DNA of 64,000 bases from Pseudomonas sp. B21_DOA (GTDB lineage: Bacteria > Pseudomonadota > Gammaproteobacteria > Pseudomonadales > Pseudomonadaceae): assembly GCA_030544685.1 (NCBI GenBank), contig CP086683.1, positions 2,418,001-2,482,000 of the forward strand. The letters are read 5' to 3'. Below the pieces are notes generated by a model. The model ran no database searches, had not been told where the DNA came from, and worked only from the letters and a program-made list of their open reading frames with translations. This document shows positions 9,328 through 18,476 of the stretch, one piece after another (position 1 is the first letter of the stretch; every line of letters starts with the position of its first letter). A program made the translations under genes and the position numbers.

Positions 9328-9945
9328 ATGGCATTACTGACTGAACACGAACAACGCAAAGTCGCCGAGGCCATCGCCCGGGTCGAACGCGACACCGACG
9401 CCGAACTGGTCACGGTGCTCGCTGCCCGCGCCGACGATTACGCGTACATCCCGCTGCTCTGGGCCAGCCTGCTGGCGCTGGTGTTGCCGGGCATCGTCCA
9501 CTACCTCACGGGCTGGCTGACCCTGCGCAGCCTGCTGCTGGTGCAATGGGGCATGTTCATCGTCCTGTGCCTGTTGTTCCGCCTGCCGAAGATCACCACC
9601 CATCTGGTCCCGCGCCGCGTACGCCACTGGCGCGCCTCCAACCTGGCGCGGCGGCAATTTCTCGAACAGAACCTGCACCACACCGTGGGCAGCACCGGCG
9701 TGCTGATTTTTGTCTGCGAGGCTGAGCGCTATGTGGAGATTCTGGTGGACGAGGGAATTTCCAAACGGCTGGACAACAGCAATTGGGACGCGATTGTCGC
9801 GGCGTTTACCGAACAGGTCAGGCAGGGGCGCACGCTTGAAGGGTTTGTCACGTGTGTGGAGGCGTGTGGCGAGTTGTTGAAGGTGCACGTGCCGGTGACG
9901 CAGGTGAGGAACGAGTTGCCGAATCGGTTGGTGGTGTTGGGCTGA
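9328..9945 (+). CDS. TPM domain membrane protein
   Basis: The 205-residue protein lacks a signal peptide. It begins with HEQRKVAEAIARVERDTDAELVTVLAARADDY, the second type of TPM domain, and has two adjacent membrane segments at about residues 35-90. Third gene of the lemA-TPM-TPM operon (33 bp after the previous stop). Function is unknown; co-occurrence suggests the three proteins work together in the envelope. Confidence 0.85.
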   Translation: MALLTEHEQRKVAEAIARVERDTDAELVTVLAARADDYAYIPLLWASLLALVLPGIVHYLTGWLTLRSLLLVQWGMFIVLCLLFRLPKITTHLVPRRVRHWRASNLARRQFLEQNLHHTVGSTGVLIFVCEAERYVEILVDEGISKRLDNSNWDAIVAAFTEQVRQGRTLEGFVTCVEACGELLKVHVPVTQVRNELPNRLVVLG

Positions 9946-9968
9946 AGCAGTCGCGCATATTTGGCCTG

Positions 9969-10093
9969 TGTGGCGAGGGGATTTATCCCCGATCGGCTGC
10001 GTAGCAGTCGCAACACCTGCGCGCGTGGTTTGACGGGCCGAACACAGAGGGCCGCTTCGCGCCCCATCGGGGATAAATCCCCTCGCCACAAAG
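9969..10093. repeat. long inverted repeat, second repeat family
   Basis: TGTGGCGAGGGGATTTATCC at the left is repeated inverted at the right end (GGATAAATCCCCTCGCCACA). Internally, CGGCTGCGTAGCAGTCGC forms a smaller hairpin. The same family recurs at 59112-59255, so this is a dispersed element distinct from the GTGGGAGC REPs. Confidence 0.8.
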
Positions 10094-10200
10094 GTCGGTG
10101 TCATGGATTTTGCCGTTGGGTAAATAAGAGGATGTCCCCAACCCCCATCCCCCTAAAATACCCGCCATTCCCGATTCCGCCCGTCCGAGGCCGCTTGTCC

Positions 10201-11427
10201 ATGTCCGTTTCCGCTTCTTCCGCGCCGTCCGCCAAACCGGCCGCCGATCACCACGCCCAGTTCATCGAGCTGCTGCAAACCAGCCTCGGCGACAACGGTT
10301 TCATTAAACTGGTGCTGGCCAAGTACGTCGGTGAAGAGGCAGATCTGCAGCGGGTCATCATCAAACCGGTAACGGTCAAGGCGCAGCCGTGTCTGTCCTT
10401 CGTTTATCGCTCCAAGACCCGCGACATCACCAAGAACCTGCCGCTTGACGAGGGCGTGGCGCTGATTGCCGCTCTGCTACCGACCTCGTTCAAAAATGCG
10501 CATTTACTGGCGCTGACCGACGAAGCACAGCTGGAATACAGCAAAAAGGGCAAGAGTTCGCTGTTCAAGAGCAAACCTCAGCAATTGCGCGAAGCGCCGT
10601 CCGCCGAGCACAACCGCGAGAAAAACCGCTTTCTCGAACTGAGCCGCCCGTTCCTCAAGGACTTGGGCGTGACCAATGCGCAACACGAGCTGATCCCGGC
10701 GATGTCGCGCAAGTGGAAGCAGATCAACAAGTTCATCGAAGTGTTCAGCCATGCCCTGACCTCGTCGCCGCTGGCGCTGGACAAACCGGTGCGGGTCGCC
10801 GATTTCGGTTCGGGCAAGGGCTACCTGACGTTCGCCATTCACGACTACCTGCGCAACACGCTGAAGGCCGAGGGCGAAGTCACTGGCGTCGAGTTGCGCG
10901 AAGAAATGGTCAACCTGTGCAACGCCGCTGCGGCGAAGCTTGAACATCCGGGGCTGGTGTTCAAGTGCGGTGACGTGCGCACGGTGGCGCCGAGTGAGCT
11001 GGACGTGATGATCGCGCTGCATGCCTGCGACATCGCCACCGATTACGCGATCCACACCGGCATCCGCTCGGGGGCGTCGATCATCATGTGCTCGCCGTGC
11101 TGCCACAAACAGATCCGCCTGCAGATCCAGAGCCCGGCGCTGCTCAAGCCGATGCTGCAATACGGCTTGCACCTTGGCCAACAGGCGGAAATGGTCACCG
11201 ATAGCTTGCGCGCGTTGTTCCTCGAAGCCTGTGGTTACGAGACCAAGGTGTTTGAATTCATCTCGCTGGAACACACCAACAAGAACAAGATGATTCTGGC
11301 GGTGAAACGCGCCGAGCCCGTTAATCCAGCGCAGTTGTTGGCGAAGATCGCAGAGCTCAAGGCCTTCTACCACATCAGCGAACACTGCCTGGAAAGCCTG
11401 CTGCGCGCTGACGGCTATATGCCTTGA
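10201..11427 (+). CDS. SAM-dependent methyltransferase (METTL25/RRNAD1-like)
   Basis: The 408-residue protein starts at the ATG at 10201; the longer open frame upstream runs through the repeat and is not coding. A class I SAM-binding motif VADFGSGKGYLTFAIHDYL lies near residue 205, followed by VTGVELREEMVNLC and MIALHACDIATDYAI, then CSPCCHKQIR. These fit the Methyltransf_32 domain found in METTL25/RRNAD1-type proteins. The substrate is unknown; an RNA target is only a guess. The N-terminal 150 residues are basic and lack a known domain. Confidence 0.75.
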   Translation: MSVSASSAPSAKPAADHHAQFIELLQTSLGDNGFIKLVLAKYVGEEADLQRVIIKPVTVKAQPCLSFVYRSKTRDITKNLPLDEGVALIAALLPTSFKNAHLLALTDEAQLEYSKKGKSSLFKSKPQQLREAPSAEHNREKNRFLELSRPFLKDLGVTNAQHELIPAMSRKWKQINKFIEVFSHALTSSPLALDKPVRVADFGSGKGYLTFAIHDYLRNTLKAEGEVTGVELREEMVNLCNAAAAKLEHPGLVFKCGDVRTVAPSELDVMIALHACDIATDYAIHTGIRSGASIIMCSPCCHKQIRLQIQSPALLKPMLQYGLHLGQQAEMVTDSLRALFLEACGYETKVFEFISLEHTNKNKMILAVKRAEPVNPAQLLAKIAELKAFYHISEHCLESLLRADGYMP

Positions 11428-11431
11428 GAGG

Positions 11432-11553
11432 CAGCTGCAAGCTTCAAGCGGCAAGCTGCAAGCTGCAAGCTGCAAGTTGAAGCATGACGCTGGTGTGCCT
11501 GATTTGGGTGATCTTGTTTTTTCTTGAGCTTGAAGCTTGCAGCTTGCAGCTCA
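11432..11553. repeat. AAGCTGCAAGC-type inverted repeat
   Basis: A run of short tandem units (AAGCTGC repeated about three times) lies at 11447-11475, and GCTTGAAGCTTGCAGCTTGC lies inverted at about 11528-11548. The two arms can pair. This is a common intergenic element in pseudomonads and might act as a weak transcription stop after the methyltransferase gene. Confidence 0.7.
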
Positions 11554-11603
11554 ATTTGGGTCTACCTTGAATACTCCCAGACCTTTCCCCAAGGAGTTTC
11601 CCC

Positions 11604-12184
11604 ATGGCCGCGAAAAAGATCCTGATGCTGGTCGGCGATTACGTCGAAGACTACGAAGTGATGGTGCCGTTCCAGGCCATGCAGATGGTCGGCCACACGG
11701 TCCACGCCGTGTGTCCGGACAAGTCTGCCGGCAGCACTGTACGCACTGCGATTCATGATTTCGAAGGCGATCAGACTTACAGCGAAAAACCCGGTCACCT
11801 GTTCGCGCTCAATTTCGATTTCGCCAAGGCCAGCGAAGCCGATTACGACGCGCTGCTGATTCCCGGCGGTCGTGCGCCGGAATATCTGCGGCTGAATGAC
11901 AAAGTCCTCGAACTGGTGCGCGCCTTCGACAACGCCGGCAAGCCCATCGCAGCGGTCTGCCATGGCGCGCAACTGCTCGCGGCGGCGGGTGTGCTCGAGG
12001 GGCGTGAGTGCAGCGCGTATCCGGCCTGCGCCCCGGAAGTGCGCTTGGCCGGCGGCACGTTCATCGACATTCCGGTGACCGAGGGTCACGTTCAGGAAAT
12101 TTCGCCACTGCTCCGGCATGGCCCGCGCATCCAAACTGGTTGGCCGGCTTCCTCGGCCTGCTCGGCACCAAAATCACCCTGTAG
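11604..12184 (+). pseudogene. DJ-1/PfpI family protein, frameshifted near 3' end
   Basis: From the ATG at 11604 (AAGGAG ten bases upstream) the protein has the DJ-1/PfpI fold: [30 protein letters not shown], and the nucleophile elbow [13 protein letters not shown] with its cysteine. After HVQ the frame is lost. Restoring one G at 12095-12096 gives [20 protein letters not shown] and a stop at 12184, about 193 residues, the family norm. Members are glyoxalase III/chaperone/deglycase-like stress proteins; exact activity is not decided by sequence. Confidence 0.8.
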
Positions 12185-12258
12185 TCGCATGCGACAGACC
12201 GCGGGGCTGGTCTTTACTCTGAAGCGCGAGATCTCTCAATCGCCCAGGAGAAACAGGC

Positions 12259-12601
12259 ATGTCCGGATGGTACGAAGTGAGCAAAAGCAGCAACGGCCAG
12301 TTCAGGTTCGTGTTGAAAGCGGCGAACGCCGAAACGATTCTGACCAGTGAGCTGTATAGCACCCGCGCCGGTGCCGACGGTGGTATCGCATCGGTTCAGA
12401 CCAACAGCCCGCTGGCTGAGCGTTACGAAAAAAGCGACGAAGGATGGTCACCCGTATTTCAACCTGAAGGCAGCCAATCACCAGATCATCGGCAGCAGCG
12501 AGTCGTATTCATCGGATGGCGCGTGTGACAAGGGCATCGCCAGCGTGAAGGCCAACGGCCCGACGAAAACCATCAAGGACAAGACCCTGCCTGTCCTCTG
12601 A
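12259..12601 (+). pseudogene. YegP family (DUF1508) protein, frameshifted
   Basis: Two DUF1508 repeats are visible: [20 protein letters not shown] in the first frame and GHPYFNLKAANHQIIGSSE in another, joined at the A run 12428-12433. Removing one A or adding two restores a protein of 113-114 residues, close to E. coli YegP (110). DUF1508 proteins are small tandem beta proteins of unknown function. An AGGAG precedes the ATG at 12259. Confidence 0.8.
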
Positions 12602-12613
12602 AATCCGACATCA

Positions 12614-12748
12614 ACCTGTGGGAGCGAGCCTGCTCGCGAAAGCGGTGTTCCAGTCACCTTTTGTATTGGCTGACAGGCCGTCTTCGCGAGCAGGCTCGCT
12701 CCCACAGGTGACCGCATTCCAATGAGGGAGCGAGCCTGCTCGCGAAGG
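12614..12748. repeat. REPIN plus a third single REP (GAG-core)
   Basis: An inverted pair of GTGGGAGCGAGCCTGCTCGC arms lies at 12616-12707, followed by a third copy (GGGAGCGAGCCTGCTCGCGA) at about 12725-12746. It lies between the convergent YegP and DUF4917 genes. Confidence 0.85.
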
Positions 12749-12765
12749 CGTCAGCCCGGCCAATA

Positions 12766-13785
12766 TCAAACCTCAACCGGTACCGACAATTTCGGATCAC
12801 CCAGCGCATGACTCTTGGCATCAAAGAACCGCAACTTAACCCCGGTGCCTTCAAACACCTTGGCGTAGTGACGTTTCTGATGCTGGATGAACGCGGCACT
12901 GCGCGGGTAGATCGAGATCGCCACGCACTTCGGTCTGGCGAGGCGCAACGCCCGCACCAGGTGCGCATCCTGCTCGCCCAGCGCGTGGCCGAAGATGCAC
13001 AGGCTGTCATCGTGGGCCAGTAACTGCTCGTAGCAGAACGACAGATAATCCGAGCTGCGGATGGTCTTCAGCTTGTCCGCACTTGGCCCTTCGGTGACGA
13101 ACAGCGGCACGTCGTCCAGCGTCTTGATCGTGTTGTTGATCGCGAAGCTGCCGAGCAGGGTGCCCTCGGTCGAGGTCAGTTTGCGTGCGGTGCCGTCCTG
13201 ATTGCGCACCAGATGCAGCCCGCCGTGCAGGTACAGCAGACGCGGTTTTTCCGTGGCGCTCTGGCTCAGATCGAAACTCGCGTCCGCGCCATTGAACAGG
13301 TCGTCGATGGCTTCGCCCGGGTGTTGCAGCGCCCAATAGTTGAGCAAGTCGTAGTTGGTGGTGAACACCGTGCGGTAGCTTGCCAGTTCAGCATTGAGCA
13401 CCGCCAGAGTCGAAGGCTGCACCAGCCGCCACGGGATGTGCACAGCGTGCACGGTGTTGATCAGCGCTTCCTTGATCGCGTAATAGCGATTGCGCGGCGC
13501 CGCCGAGCTCACCGCCAGCGCCTTGTTGACCCGGCTGGTGGTTTTCAGGGCGCCCAGCACTTGCTCGAAGCTGCGGGTTTGCAGCGCATCGAACACCGCA
13601 AGTTCCGATGGGCTCAACGGTTTCTCTTCGACCGTACGGGCGTTTTCGAACAGCGAGTCGTAGCCGAAGTCATCCCATACCGCGCGACTGGCGCCATTGC
13701 CCACCAGCAAACCGCTGAAAGCGGTCGTGGCGCGCAGGGCACTCCAGTCTTCGAGGGTGGCATCGACATTGAGAAAATCGGTCAT
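12766..13785 (-). CDS. DUF4917 (SIR2-like) family protein
   Basis: The 339-residue protein contains SIR2-like nucleotide-binding landmarks: LLVGNGASRAVWDDFGYDSL near residue 26, VFTTNYDLLNYW near 138, LLYLHGGLHL near 182 and CIFGHALGEQDAHLV near 262. It is therefore probably an NAD-binding protein. SIR2-like domains of this kind appear in both metabolic and defence proteins; here it stands alone with no defence partner, so the role is unknown. Confidence 0.75.
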   Translation of the reverse strand: MTDFLNVDATLEDWSALRATTAFSGLLVGNGASRAVWDDFGYDSLFENARTVEEKPLSPSELAVFDALQTRSFEQVLGALKTTSRVNKALAVSSAAPRNRYYAIKEALINTVHAVHIPWRLVQPSTLAVLNAELASYRTVFTTNYDLLNYWALQHPGEAIDDLFNGADASFDLSQSATEKPRLLYLHGGLHLVRNQDGTARKLTSTEGTLLGSFAINNTIKTLDDVPLFVTEGPSADKLKTIRSSDYLSFCYEQLLAHDDSLCIFGHALGEQDAHLVRALRLARPKCVAISIYPRSAAFIQHQKRHYAKVFEGTGVKLRFFDAKSHALGDPKLSVPVEV

Positions 13786-13939
13786 TGCTTGGGCGATCTC
13801 AAAACAAAGGGCAGATGGACGGCGACTTTATCACGAGCGGACATTGAGCCAGATCAACATTGCTTGTGACCGATCGGTCGATCCTGTGTGAATCCGCCGA
13901 ATCGAGGCAGTCGATCCGGCTCCAGTCAGGAGACATACG

Positions 13940-15088
13940 ATGAGCAGCACCTTCTTCATTCCGGCGGTCAACATCATGGGCAGCGGCTGCCTCGACGAAG
14001 CCATGCTTGCCATCCGCAATTACGGTTTTCACAAGGCATTGATCGTCACCGACGCCGGGCTGGCCAAGGCCGGCGTCGCCGCGATGATCGCCGAGAAACT
14101 GGCGATGCAGGACATCGATTCGGTGATCTTCGACGGTGCCAAACCCAACCCGAGCACAGCCAATGTCGAATCAGGTCTGGGGCTGTTGAAGGAAAGCCGT
14201 TGCGATTTCATTGTGTCGCTGGGCGGCGGCTCGCCGCACGATTGCGCCAAGGGCATTGCCCTGTGCGCGACCAATGGCGGGCGGATCGGCGATTACGAAG
14301 GTGTCGACCGTTCGAGCAAGCCGCAACTGCCGCTGGTTGCGATCAATACCACCGCCGGTACTGCCAGCGAGATGACGCGCTTCTGCATCATCACCGACGA
14401 ATCGCGCCACGTGAAAATGGCCATCGTCGACCGCAACGTCACGCCGCTGCTGTCGGTCAACGACCCTGAATTGATGGTCGCGATGCCCAAAGGCCTGACC
14501 GCCGCCACCGGCATGGACGCGCTGACCCACGCCATCGAAGCCTACGTATCGACCGCTGCCAACCCGATCACCGACGCCTGCGCTTTGAAGGCCATGAGCC
14601 TGATCAGCAGCAACCTGCGCCTGGCCGTGCGCGACGGCAGCGACCTGGCGGCGCGGGAGAACATGGCTTACGCGCAGTTCCTCGCCGGCATGGCGTTCAA
14701 CAACGCCTCGCTTGGATTTGTCCACGCCATGGCGCATCAACTCGGCGGTTACTACGACTTGCCTCACGGCGTCTGTAACGCCGTGCTGTTGCCGCATGTG
14801 CAGAGTTTCAATGCGCAGGTCTGTGCTGATCGCCTGCGGGACGTCGCCCACGCCATGGGCGCGGACATTCGCGGTTTCAGCGCGGAAGAGGGCGCCCAAG
14901 CGGCGATCAATGCCATTCGCAGTCTGGCCAAAGATGTCGAGATTCCCGGTGGACTGCGCGAGTTGGGCGCCAAGCTCAGCGACATCCCGGTGCTCGCCGC
15001 CAACGCCTTGAAGGACGCCTGCGGACTGACCAATCCGCGGGCGGCGGATCAGCGCCAGATCGAAGAGATTTTTCGCAATGCGTTTTGA
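13940..15088 (+). CDS. iron-containing alcohol dehydrogenase
   Basis: The 382-residue protein is a group III (Fe-ADH) dehydrogenase. It shows [17 protein letters not shown] (NAD binding) near residue 94, [16 protein letters not shown] near 138, and the metal-binding region with D196-like [25 protein letters not shown] and [13 protein letters not shown]. It oxidises or reduces small alcohols/aldehydes with NAD. CAGGAGA lies just upstream of the ATG. Close to YiaY/ErcA-type proteins, but the neighbourhood has no quinoprotein ethanol oxidation genes, so no symbol is given. Its last 40 bases overlap the convergent Ig-like gene. Confidence 0.9.
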   Translation: MSSTFFIPAVNIMGSGCLDEAMLAIRNYGFHKALIVTDAGLAKAGVAAMIAEKLAMQDIDSVIFDGAKPNPSTANVESGLGLLKESRCDFIVSLGGGSPHDCAKGIALCATNGGRIGDYEGVDRSSKPQLPLVAINTTAGTASEMTRFCIITDESRHVKMAIVDRNVTPLLSVNDPELMVAMPKGLTAATGMDALTHAIEAYVSTAANPITDACALKAMSLISSNLRLAVRDGSDLAARENMAYAQFLAGMAFNNASLGFVHAMAHQLGGYYDLPHGVCNAVLLPHVQSFNAQVCADRLRDVAHAMGADIRGFSAEEGAQAAINAIRSLAKDVEIPGGLRELGAKLSDIPVLAANALKDACGLTNPRAADQRQIEEIFRNAF

Positions 15089-15728
15089 ATGAAAGCGCGC
15101 AGGCGAGCGAAGTCGAACAGTCCCTCGCTTGCTTCTGCGACCACGGCAAATGTCCGCACACGGCCCCAATCTGAAACCTGGCCGGTGATGTTGTGGACAG
15201 CGGATATCCGGTACTGCCCGACCGCCAGGAGGGTGCAGCCGGGGTTTGCCATTTCCGGTCGCTTTCGACCGCTGCTCTGGCAATCTCCAGGCCAGTGTCC
15301 AGATCGAAAATACTGACGAAACCCTCGGCTCGCGTGACATCTCCTGAAAACATCAGCGGCGTATCGACCTGCGCGCCCTCAATCGGTTCGACAACGCCCG
15401 GGACGTCGATCTCGGGCCGCAGTCGCACCTCGTATTCGCGCACGTCACTCCATGCAGACGTGATGCCTCCATAGGTCTGGTGTGCGCGAATCTTCTGCTG
15501 GCCCTGGGCCTGGACGCCGTTGATGCTGAACGCCCATCGTCCGTTTTCGCTGACCAGCCCCTCGCCGAGTGAATGAGTGTTTTCAAGGTTCCAGACCTGC
15601 ACAAGAGCGTGGGGTATGCCGCTACCGAGCAACAAAGTCGCAGGTCCCGTCGTGCTGGCGTCCTCGGGACAGGTGATGGTCGGGGCCGGGGCAGGTTGTG
15701 GCATTTGCTCGTCGCGAGTGCTCATCAT
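15049..15728 (-). pseudogene. Ig-like repeat protein, frameshifted
   Basis: The frame from the ATG at 15728 (or 15725) encodes a protein with two repeated beta-sandwich units (GPATLLLGSGIPHALVQVWN; TPLMFSGDVTRAEGFVSIFD, each followed by a GRWAF/RKWQ turn). They resemble bacterial Ig-like domains. After RKWQTP the sense moves to a second frame (GCTLLAVGQYRISAVHNITG). Adding one base to the G4 run at 15241-15244 joins them into about 226 residues ending at 15049. No signal peptide. It is divergent from the delta-60 repeat gene. Function unknown; surface or toxin-associated proteins are possible. Confidence 0.65.
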
Positions 15729-15944
15729 GCTTCTCGTCCATGGCTGATTTGAATGCTGAGACTGGCATGACGTGCCTGAATTCGAACCTGTAAGAACTAC
15801 CAGTCATTCAGTCTCTTTTGCACATAGCGTAATTTCGTTTTCTTCTAAAAAACTGTCATTTATGTCAGTTGTCCGGCGTGGCGGCTTCGGGTCGAATGCT
15901 CGCAACGAGGGGATCGACGTCGATCTCTTGAGGAGAATGCGAAC

Positions 15945-17231
15945 ATGTTGGAATCCGCCGTGCCATTGCCCCCAAACGCGCAGTCAGCCGGGGAGCTGGA
16001 TGCGCTCTTTGGTCTGCGAGCGCTGAAGTTTCCCGGAGCGAGCGAGACCATTGCCAAAGGCGTGGCGATCACTCCGTCGGGGCAGATCATGGTCAGCGCT
16101 ACCGTCGAGCAATCGGGCCATTCGTACTACGGCCTTGCGCGGCTGGATGCCGATGGAAATCCGGATCCGGCTTTCGGCGAAGGCGGATATCTCAGCGGCC
16201 AGTTCGGCACAGGCTCGCTCACGCAAGGCGGGCCGTTGATCGTTGATGCGCTCGGACGGTTCTGGATGTGCGGTGTGATTGGCATGGTCAAAGACAAGAC
16301 GCTTGAATACCAGCAAGTCATCGCCCGGTTTCTGTCCGATGGCTCGCCGGACATCGAGTTCGGCGGCGACAAGAATGGCTACCGGATTGTGCCCATGCGT
16401 ATTCCTTCCCTGTTCGGTGCCACGCATGGGCGACTGCTGCTGGCGAAATCCGATCCGCAGCTTGCGCAGCCGGACAGGCTGCTGTTCGTGACCGCGCAAA
16501 AGGGCAGTGGCCTGTTGACGCGATTCCATCTCGATGGCTCGGACGATTTATCGTTCGCCAGCAACGGTTGGCTGCCCCTGTCGCTGCCAGGCGTGGCCAT
16601 TTCGCTGTCCGGGATCATCCAGCTCGACGATGGGCTGATTCTGCTGCACGGCAAAACAGAAATAACCAATCAGGGGTTGGTCATGGCATTCGACCGCAAC
16701 GGGAAAGTTGCAGAAGCGTTCGGCGACAAGGGCGTATTGCTATTGAACCTTCAGCGCGATGGCCACCCGCTCGAAAGCCGCGTGGAGCAGATCATTGAGC
16801 AAACGGCAGAGCGCTTGCTTCTGTTCGGTTCGGCGGTCGAGTCAACGGAAGGCACGAAACTGCAACATGCGTTCATCAGTGGTATCAACCATACCGGTGA
16901 GCTGGACGAAACGTTCAATAGCAAAAATCCTGTGATCACCCCAGCGACACAGCTACTGGATCTCAGGCAATGGACGGCAGGGTTTGCGCTGGACGACATC
17001 GCCGGCAAACGGATCGTTGCAGTCGGCCAGACCTCGGGCAGCGCACGGGGCTTGTTGACGGGAGGCTTTCTGGTCGATGGTGCAGTGGATGATTCGTTTG
17101 ATGTCGAGGGCTCGAGAGACGTTTCATGGTCAGCCATCGACGCTTGCCTGCAAGGCTCTTCAGTCCTGGTATTGGGGCGCAGGGACGACAGCGCACAATT
17201 GGTCCGCTTGTTGACCGCGGCTGTCGCATAA
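15945..17231 (+). CDS. delta-60 repeat domain protein
   Basis: The 428-residue protein is built of delta-60 beta-propeller-like repeats, seen as recurring units such as YYGLARLDADGNPDPAFGEG, QVIARFLSDGSPDIEFGG, LLTRFHLDGSDDLSFASNG and LVMAFDRNGKVAEAFGDKG. No signal peptide is seen at the ATG at 15945, which has a GAGGAGA upstream. Delta-60 proteins in pseudomonads have no settled role. It is divergent from the Ig-like gene, sharing a roughly 215-bp AT-richer promoter region. Confidence 0.75.
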   Translation: MLESAVPLPPNAQSAGELDALFGLRALKFPGASETIAKGVAITPSGQIMVSATVEQSGHSYYGLARLDADGNPDPAFGEGGYLSGQFGTGSLTQGGPLIVDALGRFWMCGVIGMVKDKTLEYQQVIARFLSDGSPDIEFGGDKNGYRIVPMRIPSLFGATHGRLLLAKSDPQLAQPDRLLFVTAQKGSGLLTRFHLDGSDDLSFASNGWLPLSLPGVAISLSGIIQLDDGLILLHGKTEITNQGLVMAFDRNGKVAEAFGDKGVLLLNLQRDGHPLESRVEQIIEQTAERLLLFGSAVESTEGTKLQHAFISGINHTGELDETFNSKNPVITPATQLLDLRQWTAGFALDDIAGKRIVAVGQTSGSARGLLTGGFLVDGAVDDSFDVEGSRDVSWSAIDACLQGSSVLVLGRRDDSAQLVRLLTAAVA

Positions 17232-17293
17232 CGGCGCAAGACCATCGGACATCGAGCAGGCAGAGGTAAAACCGGGCTATCCTGCCGGCTCGG

Positions 17294-18229
17294 ATGAACC
17301 TCTGCCTTCGAGCCCAGCATGCTGCAAAAAGCCTGATCCGCCGTCTCGACCTGATCACTCTGCAACTGTTCGTCGCCGTCCACGAAGAGGGCACCCTGAC
17401 CCGTGCGGCTGCGCGCGAAGCCATTGCGGTTTCGGCGGCGAGCAAGCGGCTGATGGAGTTAGAGGAGGCGTTGGGCATCGCTTTGTTCGTGCGCCAGGCC
17501 AAAGGCATGGTCCTCACCCCGGCCGGTGAAACCCTGCTGCACCATGCGCGGCAGATGCTCTTCAATGTCGAGAAGATGGGCCTGGAGCTAGGCGAGCACA
17601 GCCACGGTGTGCGTGGTTACGTGCGCATGCTGGCCAATCTTTCGGCGATCATTCAATTCCTGCCCGAAGACTTGCGCGACTTCTCCGCGCAGCATCCGCA
17701 GGTCAAGACCGACCTTGAAGAACGGCCCAGCGCCGGGGTGATTCAGGGCGTGCTCGACGGCGTTGCGGACCTCGGCATCTGCTCCGACGACAGCGACATC
17801 AAAGGTCTGCACAGCGCGCTGTATCGCCAGGACAAACTGGTGGTGGTGATGCTGCCGGAGCATCCGTTGGCTGCGCGGGAATCGGTGGCCTTCGATGAAA
17901 CCCTCGACAGCGACTACGTTGGTTTGCACGCGGCCAGTTCGATCAACATGCGTACCCATGCAGCGGCGCGGCAGGCCGGTAAAGTCCTGCGCATCCGCAT
18001 TCATGTGCCGGGATTCGATGCGGTCTGCCGGATGGTCCAGGCGAACATGGGCATCGGCATTCTGCCGCAACGAGCCTATGAGTTGTTTGGTCAGGCATTG
18101 GGCTTGCGCGCGGTGCCGCTGACCGATGCGTGGGCGGATCGCGCGCTGATTGTGGTGGTGCGCGATGAGGCGGGGTTGTCGCCGGTGAGCCGGATGTTGT
18201 TTGAGCATTTGCGTGAGCAGGGCGCCTGA
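17294..18229 (+). CDS. LysR family transcriptional regulator
   Basis: The 311-residue protein has an N-terminal winged helix-turn-helix (LDLITLQLFVAVHEEGTLTRAAAREAIAVS in part) and a substrate-binding domain. The start is doubtful. The ATG at 17294 has no clear ribosome site, whereas an ATG at 17319 would give the more usual MLQKSLIRRLDLI start if the A5 run at 17326-17330 had six As. That may be one more homopolymer error. It precedes the CoA-transferase, HMG-CoA lyase and MFS genes and probably controls them. Confidence 0.88.
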   Translation: MNLCLRAQHAAKSLIRRLDLITLQLFVAVHEEGTLTRAAAREAIAVSAASKRLMELEEALGIALFVRQAKGMVLTPAGETLLHHARQMLFNVEKMGLELGEHSHGVRGYVRMLANLSAIIQFLPEDLRDFSAQHPQVKTDLEERPSAGVIQGVLDGVADLGICSDDSDIKGLHSALYRQDKLVVVMLPEHPLAARESVAFDETLDSDYVGLHAASSINMRTHAAARQAGKVLRIRIHVPGFDAVCRMVQANMGIGILPQRAYELFGQALGLRAVPLTDAWADRALIVVVRDEAGLSPVSRMLFEHLREQGA

Positions 18230-18247
18230 ATCTCTATTGAATGGGCC

Positions 18248-18350
18248 GGCCTCTTCGCGGGCAAGCCCGCTCCCACAGTTTCCAGCGTGTATGCAAATTG
18301 TGCGGCTGACTTTGAACCCTGTGGGAGCGGGCTTGCCCGCGAAGGCGGCT
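18248..18350. repeat. REPIN (GGG-core arms)
   Basis: Inverted arms with core CGCGGGCAAGCCCGCTCCCA and GTGGGAGCGGGCTTGCCCGC. It separates the LysR gene from the catabolic genes. Confidence 0.85.
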
Positions 18351-18476
18351 TCGAATTCACCACATCGCTCAAGCATTCGCATTTCGCGAACGCCCATTGC
18401 CGAGTGACGGCTGGATTCGCTGACGATCGTTCCTCTAGCCTTGGCGACATATTCCAAGAACAAGAGGTACCCCGCG

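Noticed and set aside
11432..11553. Short tandem AAGCTGC units considered as a CRISPR-like array
   Set aside because: Units are only 7-11 bp with no unique spacers, and no cas genes are present; it is a pairing intergenic repeat.
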